A DNA stretch of 64,000 nucleotides from Paenibacillus elgii NBRC 100335 (GCF_004000865.1 NZ_BIMB01000010.1:118568-182567), one strand, 5' to 3'; positions 10,835 to 20,288 are shown, counted from the first letter of the stretch. The notes: generated by a model from the sequence alone, not told the origin. Numbers and translations: made by a program.

Positions 10835-13453
10835 ATGGCTCAAAGACCGATCGTAACGTTCGCGGTATGTTGGGGTATAGGCTATGCCGTTGCGGTGATT
10901 GCGCCGCTGCCATGGATGAATCTGTGGCTGGCTATGGCCGCAGGAATGCTGTATTGCGCCGCGATGATCATGAGGCCAAAGGGGATCGTTTGGCTCCGCA
11001 GTCTGTTGATCGTCGCCGCCGCGGCTGGCGTATACGGCGACCATGATGTCCGAAACCGGAGCTTGGTCGAATTACAGACCGATGAAGTAAGCAGCGTGCA
11101 TTTTCAAGGAAGGATCGTGACGCCGGTTTCGGTGGACGGGGACCGCGTTTCCTTTCAAGCGGAAGCTGAGTCCATAGCGATTCCTGAGTATGGCGTACCG
11201 GAAAATGGCGGCAAAGGCGAGCAGATGCAGTTTTCGATCCGTTTGCTTGCTCGGGAGGAGCAGGAGACGGCCAGACGTTGGGAGCGGGGCGACCGGATCG
11301 AGCTGGACGGAACGCTGCGCCGTCCGGCGGAAGCGCGTAACTTTGGCGGCTTCGACTACCGGAGCTATTTGCGGCTGCAGCATATTCATTGGCAGATGAC
11401 GGCAAAAGGGACCGCAGGACTTGCCGTAACGCCACCGGAATCCGGTGAATGGGGCGGCTGGCTTGCCATGCGCAGCATCGACCGCTTTCGGGACCGGCTG
11501 GCTGCGCAGGTAGACCAGTTATTCCCTCCGGATCAAAGCGGCTTTATGAAAGGGATGCTGATCGGCCTGACGGATGAGATCGAGCCGCAGCAATTCGAGC
11601 GGTTTTCCCGGCTGGGATTGACCCATATTATCGCGATCTCCGGCTTGAATGTCGCTATTTTTCTGGCATGCTTGATCTGGCTGCTGCGCCGCTTCGGACT
11701 GACAAGGGAAACGGTTCTGCTTACGGCACTTGCGCTCATGCCGCTGTATATCGCCGTCACCGGGGCTTCGCCTTCAATCGTCCGCGCCGGCCTGATGGCG
11801 ATGATTGGCTTGTATGCCGCTTATCGGAACCGGCTCAAGGACGGGCTCCACATCGCGCTGATTGCTGGAGTCGGCATGCTCGTCTGGAATCCGTATTACT
11901 TGCTGGACGTCAGCTTCCAGCTGTCGTTTCTGGTGACGCTCGGCCTCATTCTCGGCGTTCCGCAAATGAACAAGCTGCTGCCGGTAAAGCATGTGAAGCT
12001 GAGAGACGCGCTTTCGATTACCCTAGTCGCACAGCTGATTTCGTTTCCGCTGTCGATTTATTATTTCAACCAATTTTCTCTAATGTCGTTTGCTGCCAAT
12101 TTTGCGCTGGTTCCTGCATTTAGCGCATGGGTGATGCCGGGCGGAACAGCGGCCATGCTGCTTGGATTCGTCTGGGGGACCGGAGCGGGCTGGCTTGGGT
12201 GGCTGATTGCCAAGACGAATGAGCTTCTGTTTTACGTGGTGGAACAAGCTAGCAAGCCGGATGCGGTTCAAACGATTTGGCCGACCCCTTCGCCGGTATG
12301 GATATTGGCTTATTACGGGCTGTTGTGCGCGGCGCTTGTGCTGCTGCAGCCGTTCGCGGCCAAGGACGAAGGGGTTGCCCCCGAGCCGATGCTTTACGGG
12401 GTGAAAACGAATAAACTGCCGTTCCTAAACCGGCAAGCGATGAACCGTTACGTCCTGCTGCCCGCCAGTTTGCTCGGCTTTGTGGGATTGCTCTGGTACG
12501 GCTACGATCCGGAACGCGGAGCAGCGGAGGGACGCGTGCAGTTTTTGGATGTGGGGCAGGGCGATAGCATCTTGATCCAGACGCTGCCGGGAGGCCATAC
12601 GATCTTGGTGGACGGGGGCGGAACGGTTTCCTTCCGCAAACCGGGGGATGCGTGGAAGGAGCGGAGAGACCCATATGAAGTGGGCCGGAAAATGCTCGTG
12701 CCGCTGCTCAAAAAACGCGGCGTGCAGCAAATCGACGAGCTTATTCTGACGCATCAGGATGCCGATCATTTCGGCGGCTTGCAGGCAGTGCTTGAGCACA
12801 TTCCGGTGCGGCGGTTTTTGTTCAACGGGACGTTGAAGCCGTTGCCGGCCGTAGAAAAGCTGTTTCAAACCGCACTGGAAAAGGGGACGGAGCTAGTCGA
12901 AGTGGAGGCGGGAGATACGCTGCAGGTCGACGCCGGCACGGCGCTTTATTTCTTGTATCCGCTGCCGGAGGGAGCGAGGGAGGGCGTGCGTGTGGAGCAG
13001 GATCAAAACCCGAGCTCCGTCGTGTTTTTAATGGAGCTGGCGGGCACCCGCTGGCTGTTCACAGGCGATATTGGACAGGCCGAGGAGCGAAAGCTGCTTG
13101 ACCGCTGGTCAGCGGTAACGCCGGGACTCGCTCAAGGAGAGGCGCTGGCTCCTGCCGCTCGAGAAGCTGTGTCGTCTGGGACGGCCACACAGGTGTATAA
13201 ACCCGTCGATGTGCTGAAGGTCGCCCATCACGGGAGCAAGTCGTCTACGGCCGAAGAGTGGCTGAACGCTTGGCAGCCGAAGCACGCGGTCATCTCCGCC
13301 GGGGAGAACAACATTTACGGGCATCCGAACCGGCAGGTGCTGGAGCGGCTGACGTCGCACGGTATAAGCGTGCAGCGGACGGACAGGGACGGGGAGGTGC
13401 AGATGACCGTGCGTGACGGAAAGATTTATACGCGAACGAAGCTCCGGCCTTAA
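10835..13453 (+). CDS. comEC: ComEC/Rec2 DNA-uptake channel
   Basis: Polytopic membrane protein forming the channel that imports single-stranded DNA during transformation. The 872-residue product has an N-terminal hydrophobic region with a soluble OB-like segment (about 90-190), the competence domain with many membrane helices (about 230-530; ISGLNVAIFLACL), and a C-terminal metallo-beta-lactamase domain with VQFLDVGQGDS, THQDADHFGG and AHHGSKSST. The ATG at 10835 follows GGAAGGAGGAGCGG. The N-terminus could be extended in frame to 10778, but that lies inside the terminator hairpin. Confidence 0.95.
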   Translation: MAQRPIVTFAVCWGIGYAVAVIAPLPWMNLWLAMAAGMLYCAAMIMRPKGIVWLRSLLIVAAAAGVYGDHDVRNRSLVELQTDEVSSVHFQGRIVTPVSVDGDRVSFQAEAESIAIPEYGVPENGGKGEQMQFSIRLLAREEQETARRWERGDRIELDGTLRRPAEARNFGGFDYRSYLRLQHIHWQMTAKGTAGLAVTPPESGEWGGWLAMRSIDRFRDRLAAQVDQLFPPDQSGFMKGMLIGLTDEIEPQQFERFSRLGLTHIIAISGLNVAIFLACLIWLLRRFGLTRETVLLTALALMPLYIAVTGASPSIVRAGLMAMIGLYAAYRNRLKDGLHIALIAGVGMLVWNPYYLLDVSFQLSFLVTLGLILGVPQMNKLLPVKHVKLRDALSITLVAQLISFPLSIYYFNQFSLMSFAANFALVPAFSAWVMPGGTAAMLLGFVWGTGAGWLGWLIAKTNELLFYVVEQASKPDAVQTIWPTPSPVWILAYYGLLCAALVLLQPFAAKDEGVAPEPMLYGVKTNKLPFLNRQAMNRYVLLPASLLGFVGLLWYGYDPERGAAEGRVQFLDVGQGDSILIQTLPGGHTILVDGGGTVSFRKPGDAWKERRDPYEVGRKMLVPLLKKRGVQQIDELILTHQDADHFGGLQAVLEHIPVRRFLFNGTLKPLPAVEKLFQTALEKGTELVEVEAGDTLQVDAGTALYFLYPLPEGAREGVRVEQDQNPSSVVFLMELAGTRWLFTGDIGQAEERKLLDRWSAVTPGLAQGEALAPAAREAVSSGTATQVYKPVDVLKVAHHGSKSSTAEEWLNAWQPKHAVISAGENNIYGHPNRQVLERLTSHGISVQRTDRDGEVQMTVRDGKIYTRTKLRP

Positions 13454-13497
13454 AGGTATGGCGGAACCGGGCGCCTACTGCACGCCATAACGCGACA

Positions 13498-13537
13498 AAA
13501 GCCGCCCGGTCCATGCGATGATGGGCCAAGCGGCTTG
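13498..13537 (-). terminator. probable terminator of the MATE gene (minus strand)
   Basis: An inverted repeat with arms AAGCCGC and GCGGCTT plus inner GG/CC pairs is followed on the minus strand by TTTTGTCG. It lies between the convergent ends of comEC and the transporter gene. Confidence 0.6.
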
Positions 13538-13573
13538 GGCGAAGCGGAAACGCAGGTGAAGGCGCAGCCTGCG

Positions 13574-14932
13574 TTAAGAGGCGGCATTCACCGAAGCAAC
13601 GGTGCGGGAGCGCCTGCGGATATAAGCATAGACGGTAAGGACGACGATCAGCTCCGAAAGCGGGATAGCGAGCCAAATTCCGGTCGTTCCCATGACATGG
13701 GGCAGGGTGAACAGCAGAGCGACCATGATCAGCATCTCGCGCGCTACGGTAATCCAAGTCGCCATTTTGACTTGGTCGGTCGATTGAAAGTACGTCATCA
13801 TGACAAAATTGATGCCCATAAACAGATAGCCGATGAAAAATAGACGTATGCCGGAAGCGGCCAGCTCCTGAACCTCCCGGGTAAACGAACCGAACAAGGA
13901 AACGATGCTGTCGGCCGTAAGCAAGCCGATCAGAAACACGCCTAGCCCGATGCCGATCGACGTTTTTACGGCGATGTTGATAGTCTCCCGCTCCCGGACA
14001 TGCTGCTTTGCGCCCCGATAGTAGCTGATCAGCGGCTGAATGCCTGAGCCCATGCCGATGAATATCATTAGCACTACGCTGTGCACGTAATTTAGAATGG
14101 AGAAGGCCGATACGCCTAACGTGCCCGCCCACCGGACCATAGCCATGTTGTAGCCCGCCGTAAAGACGGCGATGCCCAATTCCGCGACAAAGCTCGGAAA
14201 GCCGATCGTGAACGTACTCTTGGCCAGCTTCCACGACAAACGCAGCTTGACGAAGCGGAGCGTGCTGTCCTTGCGCAGAAAATGCGTAAACAGCACGCAC
14301 GCCCCGATGGCCGAAGCGCCGATCAGCGCCCATGCGGACCCGGCTACGCCGAAGTCGAGAACAAACAACAGCACGTAATTTAGCCCAATATTGCATACGG
14401 CTGTCACGAGCAGCGAAATCATCGCCAGATTCGGATTGGCGTCGTTCCGTACAAAGATGCTGAACGCATTTTGCACGGTGACGACAAAGCCGAAGCTTAG
14501 CAGCACGGTCATAAATTCCATCGCATAAGGCATCGTCTCGTTATTGGCTCCGAGAAACACCGCCAGCTTTTCGCGGAACAAATAAGCGATCCCCGCCAGC
14601 GCGAGCGTCAAGCTGAAAATGAGCGTAAGCGAATGAGTAAAGATCGAGCGTGCCCGCTCTACGTTCTTGGCGCCTAACGATCTGGAATACAGAGCCGCGC
14701 CGCCGATGCCGACCCACAGCGATATGGCAAAATAAATCGAAAATACCGGAAAGGCGACATTGACCCCTGCCAGAGCCACCTCGCCGAGCCGCTGCCCGAC
14801 GAAAATGCCGTCAATCACGACGTTGATGGACATCATAAACATACCGACAACCGATGGAACCAAATAACGGACGAATACTTTGCCTACGGAATCGGATTCC
14901 AGGGCTGTCAGCTTGTTGTTTTCAAGTTGCAT
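13574..14932 (-). CDS. MATE family multidrug efflux transporter
   Basis: A 452-residue polytopic membrane protein with about twelve hydrophobic segments. It has MATE-family landmarks: the N-terminal PSVVGMFMMSINVVIDGIFVGQRLG, and the mid-protein SFGFVVTVQNAFSIFVRNDANPN and GMGSGIQPLISYYRGAK. MATE transporters export cationic drugs or metabolites using a Na+ or H+ gradient; the substrate cannot be read from sequence. The second of two tandem ATGs is chosen because GAGGTG lies five bases before it. It follows the TetR gene by nine bases, so the pair is a repressor-pump operon. Confidence 0.88.
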   Translation of the reverse strand: MQLENNKLTALESDSVGKVFVRYLVPSVVGMFMMSINVVIDGIFVGQRLGEVALAGVNVAFPVFSIYFAISLWVGIGGAALYSRSLGAKNVERARSIFTHSLTLIFSLTLALAGIAYLFREKLAVFLGANNETMPYAMEFMTVLLSFGFVVTVQNAFSIFVRNDANPNLAMISLLVTAVCNIGLNYVLLFVLDFGVAGSAWALIGASAIGACVLFTHFLRKDSTLRFVKLRLSWKLAKSTFTIGFPSFVAELGIAVFTAGYNMAMVRWAGTLGVSAFSILNYVHSVVLMIFIGMGSGIQPLISYYRGAKQHVRERETINIAVKTSIGIGLGVFLIGLLTADSIVSLFGSFTREVQELAASGIRLFFIGYLFMGINFVMMTYFQSTDQVKMATWITVAREMLIMVALLFTLPHVMGTTGIWLAIPLSELIVVLTVYAYIRRRSRTVASVNAAS

Positions 14933-14941
14933 CATACACCT

Positions 14942-15520
14942 CTAACTATCTTCTCTATAAAGTATTCCTTTCCACAATAAGGAAAAGGTGGTTTCGGACG
15001 CTTCGATAAAATAATCCGGGCTGCCGAAAATTAGTTTGTTGGTCAAGCCTTCGTAAATCGTATGCACGGCGAGGGCGCCTTCCTTCGGATTGACCTGAGT
15101 AGTCGAATCAAGCTGAAAAGCAAGCTCCAGTAGATGAAGCAAATGATGCGAATACAATTCGTACATGGTGATGCACAGTTCCTGCAGGGGCTCGGGAGGC
15201 ATGAACGCCATCAGAAACATCAGCTTCACATTCCGGTTGGTCGCGTAGCGGTCCTTCATCTCTTCAACGAAGGTGCGTAGCAGCGTCTGAAGCGGCTCCC
15301 CTTTATGCTCGTGAAAAAACGTGGTCAAGTAGGCGATTTCCTGCTTTGTTGCGTCCTCGTGAATTTCCACGACCAAATCTTTCTTGCTCTCAAAATGAGC
15401 GTACATCGACTGCTTCTTAATCCCTACCTCCTGGGCAATATCCGCCAGCTTCGTGCCCTCGTAACCGTATTGCAGCAGATGCCCTATGGCGGCTTTCTTA
15501 ATCTCTTCTCTTCGGCTCAT
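14942..15520 (-). CDS. TetR family repressor of the adjacent MATE pump
   Basis: A 192-residue TetR/AcrR regulator with an N-terminal helix-turn-helix (KLADIAQEVGIKKQSMYAHFESKKDL, about residues 21-46) and a variable helical ligand domain. The ATG at 15520 follows AAGGTGAG; an upstream in-frame GTG at 15529 is part of that ribosome site. It is first in an operon with the MATE gene. Two TetR-type palindromes flank its promoter, so autorepression with induction by a transported compound is likely (inference). Confidence 0.88.
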   Translation of the reverse strand: MSRREEIKKAAIGHLLQYGYEGTKLADIAQEVGIKKQSMYAHFESKKDLVVEIHEDATKQEIAYLTTFFHEHKGEPLQTLLRTFVEEMKDRYATNRNVKLMFLMAFMPPEPLQELCITMYELYSHHLLHLLELAFQLDSTTQVNPKEGALAVHTIYEGLTNKLIFGSPDYFIEASETTFSLLWKGILYREDS

Positions 15521-15549
15521 CGTACTCACCTTGGTTCTATGACTTCATT

Positions 15550-15571
15550 TTACCTTACTGTGGTCAGGTAA
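15550..15571. promoter_or_regulatory. TetR-type operator O1
   Basis: A 22-bp imperfect palindrome with outer arms TTACCT and AGGTAA and core TACTGTGGTCA, 29 bases upstream of the tetR ATG and downstream of the proposed -10 box. A related element, O2, lies at 15617-15634; both contain the direct repeat CTTAC[T/C]GTGGTCAG. Confidence 0.65.
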
Positions 15572-15582
15572 ATATATCAGTA

Positions 15583-15610
15583 ATATTATCACAATTTGAG
15601 CCATTTTCAA
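15583..15610 (-). promoter_or_regulatory. promoter of the tetR-MATE operon
   Basis: On the minus strand TTGAAA (15610-15605) and TAATAT (15588-15583) are separated by 16 bases. The promoter lies exactly between the two operator palindromes O1 and O2. Confidence 0.55.
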
Positions 15611-15616
15611 ACAGAA

Positions 15617-15634
15617 AACTTACCGTGGTCAGTT
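15617..15634. promoter_or_regulatory. TetR-type operator O2
   Basis: An 18-bp imperfect palindrome with arms AACTTACC and GGTCAGTT, sharing the CTTAC-GTGGTCAG core with O1. It lies upstream of the -35 box of the tetR-MATE promoter. Confidence 0.6.
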
Positions 15635-15760
15635 CTTTATAAAAAACAAGTCTTGAAACTCGGCCCAGAGTTTGCTATATTTTTTGTTTGTGGGGCTTCC
15701 GCTTTTAATAGCCGGAGCCACCGCGGGTGGGTGAGGGTTAACTAGAACCGAGGATCGGTT

Positions 15761-16696
15761 ATGATATTTTCGCAGCGATTCAAAGCTAGCTTGTTGGTAC
15801 TGACCGGCGCTGCATCGTATGGGATACTGTCCACTTGCGTCAAGCTGGCGTATAAGGACGGCTTTTCGCCTGCTGAAGTGACGGGCAGCCAAGTAATGTT
15901 CGGCTTTGTGGCTTTGTGGCTTCTGAGCATCCGTTGCTGGGGTTACATGAAGAAGATGCCGAGGATCGTCTTTCTGAAGCTGCTCGGCAGCGGGGTGTTT
16001 ACGGGGCTTACCGGCGTGTTTTACTACTTCGCGCTGCAAACGTTGAGTGCGTCGTTCGCGGTGCTGCTGCTGTTCCAGTTCACCTGGATGGGGCTGCTCG
16101 CGGATTGGCTGCTGCAAAAAAAAGCGCCCAACCGTTTTCAGCTCATCGGCGTTGTCATCGTGCTGGCCGGCACGCTGTTCGCCTCCGGCTTTCTCGAAGG
16201 CAGCGTGCCTCAGCTTAGCTGGACCGGTATCGGGCTCGGGCTGCTTGCGGCCGCAAGCTATACGCTGACTGTTTATTTCAGCGGCAGGGTTGCGACAGAC
16301 GTGCCTGCGATTTTGCGCAGCTCGTGGATGCTGACGGGAGCGGTCATCGTCGTGTCGCTTATTTATCCGCCGACGTTTCTGTGGAGCGGCGCGCTGACGA
16401 ACGGCCTGTGGGGATGGGCGGTCATTCTAAGCCTGTTCGGCATGATCCTTCCGCCGTACTTGTATACCAAGGGTGCTCCGCACCTCAGTACCGGCGTAGC
16501 CTCCATCATCGGGGCGATCGAACTGCCCGTCGTCATTGTGTGCTCCAGCCTGCTCCTTCATGAGCAGACCGGCTTGCTCCAATGGCTCGGCATCGGACTT
16601 ATTTTTGCCGGCATCGTCGTATCCGAATGGAAAAGCAAGCGCGCGAGCCAAAGCGAACGGAACCTTACGGAGCCCCAAACGGACATGCCGCGATAA
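15761..16696 (+). CDS. EamA/DMT family transporter
   Basis: A 311-residue membrane protein with ten predicted helices in two EamA halves, characteristic of the drug/metabolite transporter superfamily. Clear features are the opening SLLVLTGAASYGILSTCVKLAY, the repeated helix ends such as LSASFAVLLLFQFTWMG and the second-half GVASIIGAIELPVVIVCSSLLLHE. The substrate is unknown; relatives export amino acids or other small metabolites. A weak GAGGATCGG precedes the ATG. It is followed by a terminator and appears to be a single-gene unit. Confidence 0.88.
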   Translation: MIFSQRFKASLLVLTGAASYGILSTCVKLAYKDGFSPAEVTGSQVMFGFVALWLLSIRCWGYMKKMPRIVFLKLLGSGVFTGLTGVFYYFALQTLSASFAVLLLFQFTWMGLLADWLLQKKAPNRFQLIGVVIVLAGTLFASGFLEGSVPQLSWTGIGLGLLAAASYTLTVYFSGRVATDVPAILRSSWMLTGAVIVVSLIYPPTFLWSGALTNGLWGWAVILSLFGMILPPYLYTKGAPHLSTGVASIIGAIELPVVIVCSSLLLHEQTGLLQWLGIGLIFAGIVVSEWKSKRASQSERNLTEPQTDMPR

Positions 16697-16726
16697 GCGA
16701 CCGGCAGCAACAGTTTTATGTAAATC

Positions 16727-16782
16727 AAAAAGAGGCCTTCTTCCGAGTAGATGTGAATCTGCCTGGAAGAAGCCTCTTTTTT
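16727..16782 (+). terminator. bidirectional terminator after the EamA gene
   Basis: Arms AAAAAGAGGC and GCCTCTTTTT with an inner TTCTTCC/GGAAGAA stem and a 20-base loop, followed by a T-run. The matching A-run on the left lets it also stop transcription from the convergent gene on the minus strand. Confidence 0.85.
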
Positions 16783-16797
16783 ATATGCCGGGTGCGA

Positions 16798-17880
16798 TCA
16801 TCCTTCCCCGAAGTGACTTAGCCGCTGCAGCGTACCGGCTGCTTCGCGCATCAATTCGCCGATCAGCTTCCCTGCGGGCTGAGTCCTATTCAAGCGCAGC
16901 GCTTGCCCGGCCCAGAGCGACATATACTGCGGGTTGTTTGCATTCGCCGCGGCTTTGCGGATATCTTGTGTTAATTTATTTTGGATAGGGTACTCGGGAA
17001 TGGGGCCCGGATATTGCTCCATATCCGAAATAAATTCATTTTTGATCCCCCGGGCCGCTTTTCCGGAAAAAGCAACGGTCACTGTCGTATCCTCTTCGCT
17101 GCTTTGAAGGATGGTCCGTTTATGCTGCTCGTGGGCTCCGCTTTCGTCGCAGGTCAGAAAAGCGGTGCCCATCTGTACGCCGGAAGCGCCCAGCGCCAAG
17201 CTGGCGACGATTCCGCGGCCATCCATAATGCCTCCCGAGGCAATGACGGGGGTGCGGACTTGAGCAACGATTTGAGGGACCAGCGCCATCGTTCCGACCA
17301 GCCCGTCCTCGTAGCGGCCTAAGAACGTTCCGCGGTGTCCGCCGGCTTCGCTGCCTTGGGCGACGATAAGATCGATCCCCGCCGCCTCAAGCGCCAGCGC
17401 TTCGCGAACCGTGGTCGCGGTCCCGATGAGCTTAATGCCTTCGCTTTTCAGCTTGCCGATGTGCTCGGGCGAAGGAATGCCGAAGGTAAAGCTGAACACG
17501 GGCACGCGTTCGTCCAGAACGACTTGAAGCTGCGCTTCAAACGTTTCTTGAAACTTAGCGGGCATGGCCCCTGGAGCAAGCTGAAACCGTTCCCGGTAAC
17601 GGTTTAACCACTCATTCATTCGTTCTGCGGTATCATCAGGCGGACCGAACGATTCAGGGGTAAACAAATTGACAGCAAAAGGGCGGTCCGTTAGACGACG
17701 GACGTCCTCGATGGCGCGTTTGATTTGCTCGGGCGTCAGATATCCGGCACCAATCGTCCCCAGCCCGCCGGCTTCCGACACGGCGGCTACGAGCTCCGGC
17801 GTCGTCGGCCCCCCGGCCATACCGGCTTGTATGATGGGATAGGAACATCCGACGAGTTCTGTCATCAGGGTAGAAAACAT
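16798..17880 (-). CDS. nitronate monooxygenase-like flavin oxidoreductase
   Basis: A 360-residue FMN-binding TIM-barrel of the 2-nitropropane dioxygenase/nitronate monooxygenase family. Visible landmarks are YPIIQAGMAGGPTTPELVAAVSEAGGLGTIG at the N-terminus, the QGSEAGGHRG FMN-phosphate loop near residue 180 with its catalytic-type His, and the ASGGIMDGRG and GASGVQMGTAFL segments. Members oxidise alkyl nitronates or act as quinone reductases, so the substrate is not certain. The ATG follows GGAAGGAGTG. It lies next to a LysR gene, with no evident shared promoter. Confidence 0.88.
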   Translation of the reverse strand: MFSTLMTELVGCSYPIIQAGMAGGPTTPELVAAVSEAGGLGTIGAGYLTPEQIKRAIEDVRRLTDRPFAVNLFTPESFGPPDDTAERMNEWLNRYRERFQLAPGAMPAKFQETFEAQLQVVLDERVPVFSFTFGIPSPEHIGKLKSEGIKLIGTATTVREALALEAAGIDLIVAQGSEAGGHRGTFLGRYEDGLVGTMALVPQIVAQVRTPVIASGGIMDGRGIVASLALGASGVQMGTAFLTCDESGAHEQHKRTILQSSEEDTTVTVAFSGKAARGIKNEFISDMEQYPGPIPEYPIQNKLTQDIRKAAANANNPQYMSLWAGQALRLNRTQPAGKLIGELMREAAGTLQRLSHFGEG

Positions 17881-17992
17881 GGTAAAGCACTCCTTCCAAA
17901 CTATGACGGCATATCCAAACCTGCTATGTTCTCATCATAAGCAATACGTTTCATCAAGTAAAATCGCAATAGCAGATACCCGTCATCTCAAA

Positions 17993-18895
17993 TTATGATG
18001 GCTGACCGGGGCCGTGCGGCACAAAGAAGCGGTGTTTGATCTCATGGAGAAACACCTTGTAGGCTTGCGTCAAATAGGCGTCTTTCCGGCGGATAAATAC
18101 CGTTTGAACCCGTCCGTATCGTTCCGGGATCGGAAAGGATCGGACGAGGCTTTCCTTGGTTTTGCTACACACGATCGATTCGGGAAGCAGCGAGACGCCA
18201 AGTCCGGCGGCAACGCAGCCGATAATCGTTTCCAAGGTGCCGAACTCCATAACTTTGACGGGCATGACGCCTTCCTCTTGAAGCCAGCCAAGCAGCTTGG
18301 CCCGGTAGGAGCAGCCGGAACGAAACACGAGAACGGTACGGCCCGTCAATTCCTTAGGAAAATCAAGATGCGGATGCAATGCGTCCGTGACAAGGACAAG
18401 CTCTTCCTCGAAGACGGAATCCTGCAGCAGCTCCGGATGTTCTACGGGGCCCATGACAAACGCTCCGTCCAGGCTGTAATCGAGCACCGCCTGAATCAAT
18501 TGCTGCGACGGTCCTGTTACGAAAGACAAATCGACCTCTGGGCACATCCGGTGAAAGTCTGCCAGCAGGTGGGGCAGCCGCACGGCGGCGGTCGTTTCCA
18601 TCGACCCGATCGACAACGGCCCGGTCGGCGTCGACGCATCTTGAACTGCTTTGCGCGCCTCTTCCAATAAACGCAGCGCCTTGTCGGCGTACTCAAGCAG
18701 CGTTTTGCCGGCAGAAGTCAGCGTAATGCCCCGATTATGCCGGTAAAAGAGCGGGGCGCCAAGCTCTTTTTCGAGCTGCTTGATTTTCGTGGTGACGTTG
18801 GATTGTGCGTAGTTTAGCAGCTGCGCGGCCTTGGAGACGCTGCCGCTCCGCGCGGCGGCTTGAAAAACTTGAAGAGCTGCGGTATCCAGCGGCAT
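17993..18895 (-). CDS. LysR family transcriptional regulator
   Basis: A 300-residue LysR-type regulator with an N-terminal winged helix-turn-helix (SVSKAAQLLNYAQSNVTTKIKQLEKELG, residues 18-45) and a periplasmic-binding-like effector domain (from about residue 90: GPLSIGSMETTAAVRLPHLL). It is divergent from an MFS gene, with 132 bases between that contain a 32-bp palindrome. By the usual LysR logic it would regulate that neighbour. The ATG follows AAAGGAGGC. Confidence 0.9.
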   Translation of the reverse strand: MPLDTAALQVFQAAARSGSVSKAAQLLNYAQSNVTTKIKQLEKELGAPLFYRHNRGITLTSAGKTLLEYADKALRLLEEARKAVQDASTPTGPLSIGSMETTAAVRLPHLLADFHRMCPEVDLSFVTGPSQQLIQAVLDYSLDGAFVMGPVEHPELLQDSVFEEELVLVTDALHPHLDFPKELTGRTVLVFRSGCSYRAKLLGWLQEEGVMPVKVMEFGTLETIIGCVAAGLGVSLLPESIVCSKTKESLVRSFPIPERYGRVQTVFIRRKDAYLTQAYKVFLHEIKHRFFVPHGPGQPS

Positions 18896-18931
18896 GATCG
18901 GTGCCTCCTTTGGTATATGAAAAAGCGATAC

Positions 18932-18963
18932 ATATTATCTAAATTATTTAATTTACATGATAT
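18932..18963. promoter_or_regulatory. 32-bp palindrome, candidate LysR operator
   Basis: In the divergent LysR/MFS spacer, the 15-base arm ATATTATCTAAATTA faces its inverted copy TAATTTACATGATAT across two bases, matching at 13 of 15 positions. The length, AT-richness and place fit a LysR recognition site for autoregulation and control of the transporter. Confidence 0.6.
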
Positions 18964-19027
18964 CAAATTGCGTCTACGATAAACAAGTCAATAACGTTTT
19001 GTTGAACGAGACAGCGGGGGGATCGGG

Positions 19028-20245
19028 ATGAACGAGCAAAAAAAGCGTTCGCTAGTATTGGTCGGCGGGGGAATCGCTTCTCTTTTTATCGCAATGGGAG
19101 TCGGGCGGTTCGCTTATACGCCGATTCTTCCATTTATGCTGAAGCAGCAGCTATTCTCCGAGGCGGGCGCAGGCGTGCTGGCGTCGTCGAATTATGCGGG
19201 TTATTTGGCCGGAGCGATTATGACTGCTTTGAAGGCTCGAAAGGAGAGCAGATTGAGCCGGTTGAAGCTGGCGCTTGTCGTCAGCGTGGCAACGACGGCA
19301 TGGATGGGGATCGCGGACAGCTATGCGCTATGGCTGGCGCTGCGCTTCGTCTCCGGCTTCGCAAGCGCCGTAATCTTCGTCTACGTGTCCGGATTGGTTA
19401 TGGACGGCTTGGCAGGGCTATCGAAGCCTCATCATGCGGTGGGGCTCTTTTACAGCGGCGTCGGCTTCGGCATAACCGCGACCGGCTTTGCGGTCCCTTG
19501 GCTGCATGCGCAGTACGGCTGGCGCGGCACGTGGCTTGGCATGGCGCTGATATGCGCCGTTTTGCTGGCGCTGGCGTGGACAAAGCTTCGGGAACCAGCG
19601 GATTCAGTGGCTGCGGGGGCCCGCGCCGTTTCATCCGTTCCCGAGGACCGCAGCTCGCTGACAAGCTTCAAAATACGGCTGTTGATCGTTTACGCACTGG
19701 AAGGGCTCGGCTACATCGTGACCGGTACGTTTCTGGTCGCTTACGTGCAGCAGCTTCCGGCAATGCAGTCTTTTTCAGCGTGGAGCTGGATTTTGGCCGG
19801 CGCAACGGCCATTCCTTCCTGCTGGCTGTGGTCCCTCCTCGCGGGCCGGATTGGCAGCAGGCCGGCTTTATTTGCGGCCTTGGTACTCCAAGCGGCCGGG
19901 ATCGCGCTTCCCGTCATTTATCCGGTATGGCCGGGCGTGCTGCTGGGAGCCGTGCTGTTCGGCTTGACGTTCATGGGCATCACGACGCTGACCATTTCGT
20001 GGACGCGGCAGCGGATGCCGGCCGATTCCGGAAGATTCGTCGGCGTACTCACCGCCGTTTACGGCACCGGGCAGATGATCGGTCCGATTGCCGCAGGCTG
20101 GATGGTGTCGGGCAGCGGGCACTACCAAGGGGCATTAATCGGCGCAGCCTCGATCGTATGCGCCGGGGCGCTCGCTACGATCTTTCCTGCGGGACGAAAG
20201 GACGCTTACAGCAAGACGGCCCGAACATCGGCTGCCAAACGGTGA
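19028..20245 (+). CDS. YbfB/YjiJ family MFS transporter
   Basis: A 405-residue protein with about twelve membrane helices of the major facilitator superfamily. The opening LFIAMGVGRFAYTPILPFML is the hallmark of the YbfB/YjiJ subgroup. Further MFS patterns are RFVSGFASAVIFVYVSGLVMD and the C-half GRIGSRPALFAALVLQAAG. The transported compound is unknown. It is divergent from the LysR gene, so LysR-controlled expression is likely. The ATG follows GGGGGGATCGGG. Confidence 0.88.
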   Translation: MNEQKKRSLVLVGGGIASLFIAMGVGRFAYTPILPFMLKQQLFSEAGAGVLASSNYAGYLAGAIMTALKARKESRLSRLKLALVVSVATTAWMGIADSYALWLALRFVSGFASAVIFVYVSGLVMDGLAGLSKPHHAVGLFYSGVGFGITATGFAVPWLHAQYGWRGTWLGMALICAVLLALAWTKLREPADSVAAGARAVSSVPEDRSSLTSFKIRLLIVYALEGLGYIVTGTFLVAYVQQLPAMQSFSAWSWILAGATAIPSCWLWSLLAGRIGSRPALFAALVLQAAGIALPVIYPVWPGVLLGAVLFGLTFMGITTLTISWTRQRMPADSGRFVGVLTAVYGTGQMIGPIAAGWMVSGSGHYQGALIGAASIVCAGALATIFPAGRKDAYSKTARTSAAKR

Positions 20246-20288
20246 CATAGACCGGAAGCAATACGTTTGCTTTATACTTGAACTCATC

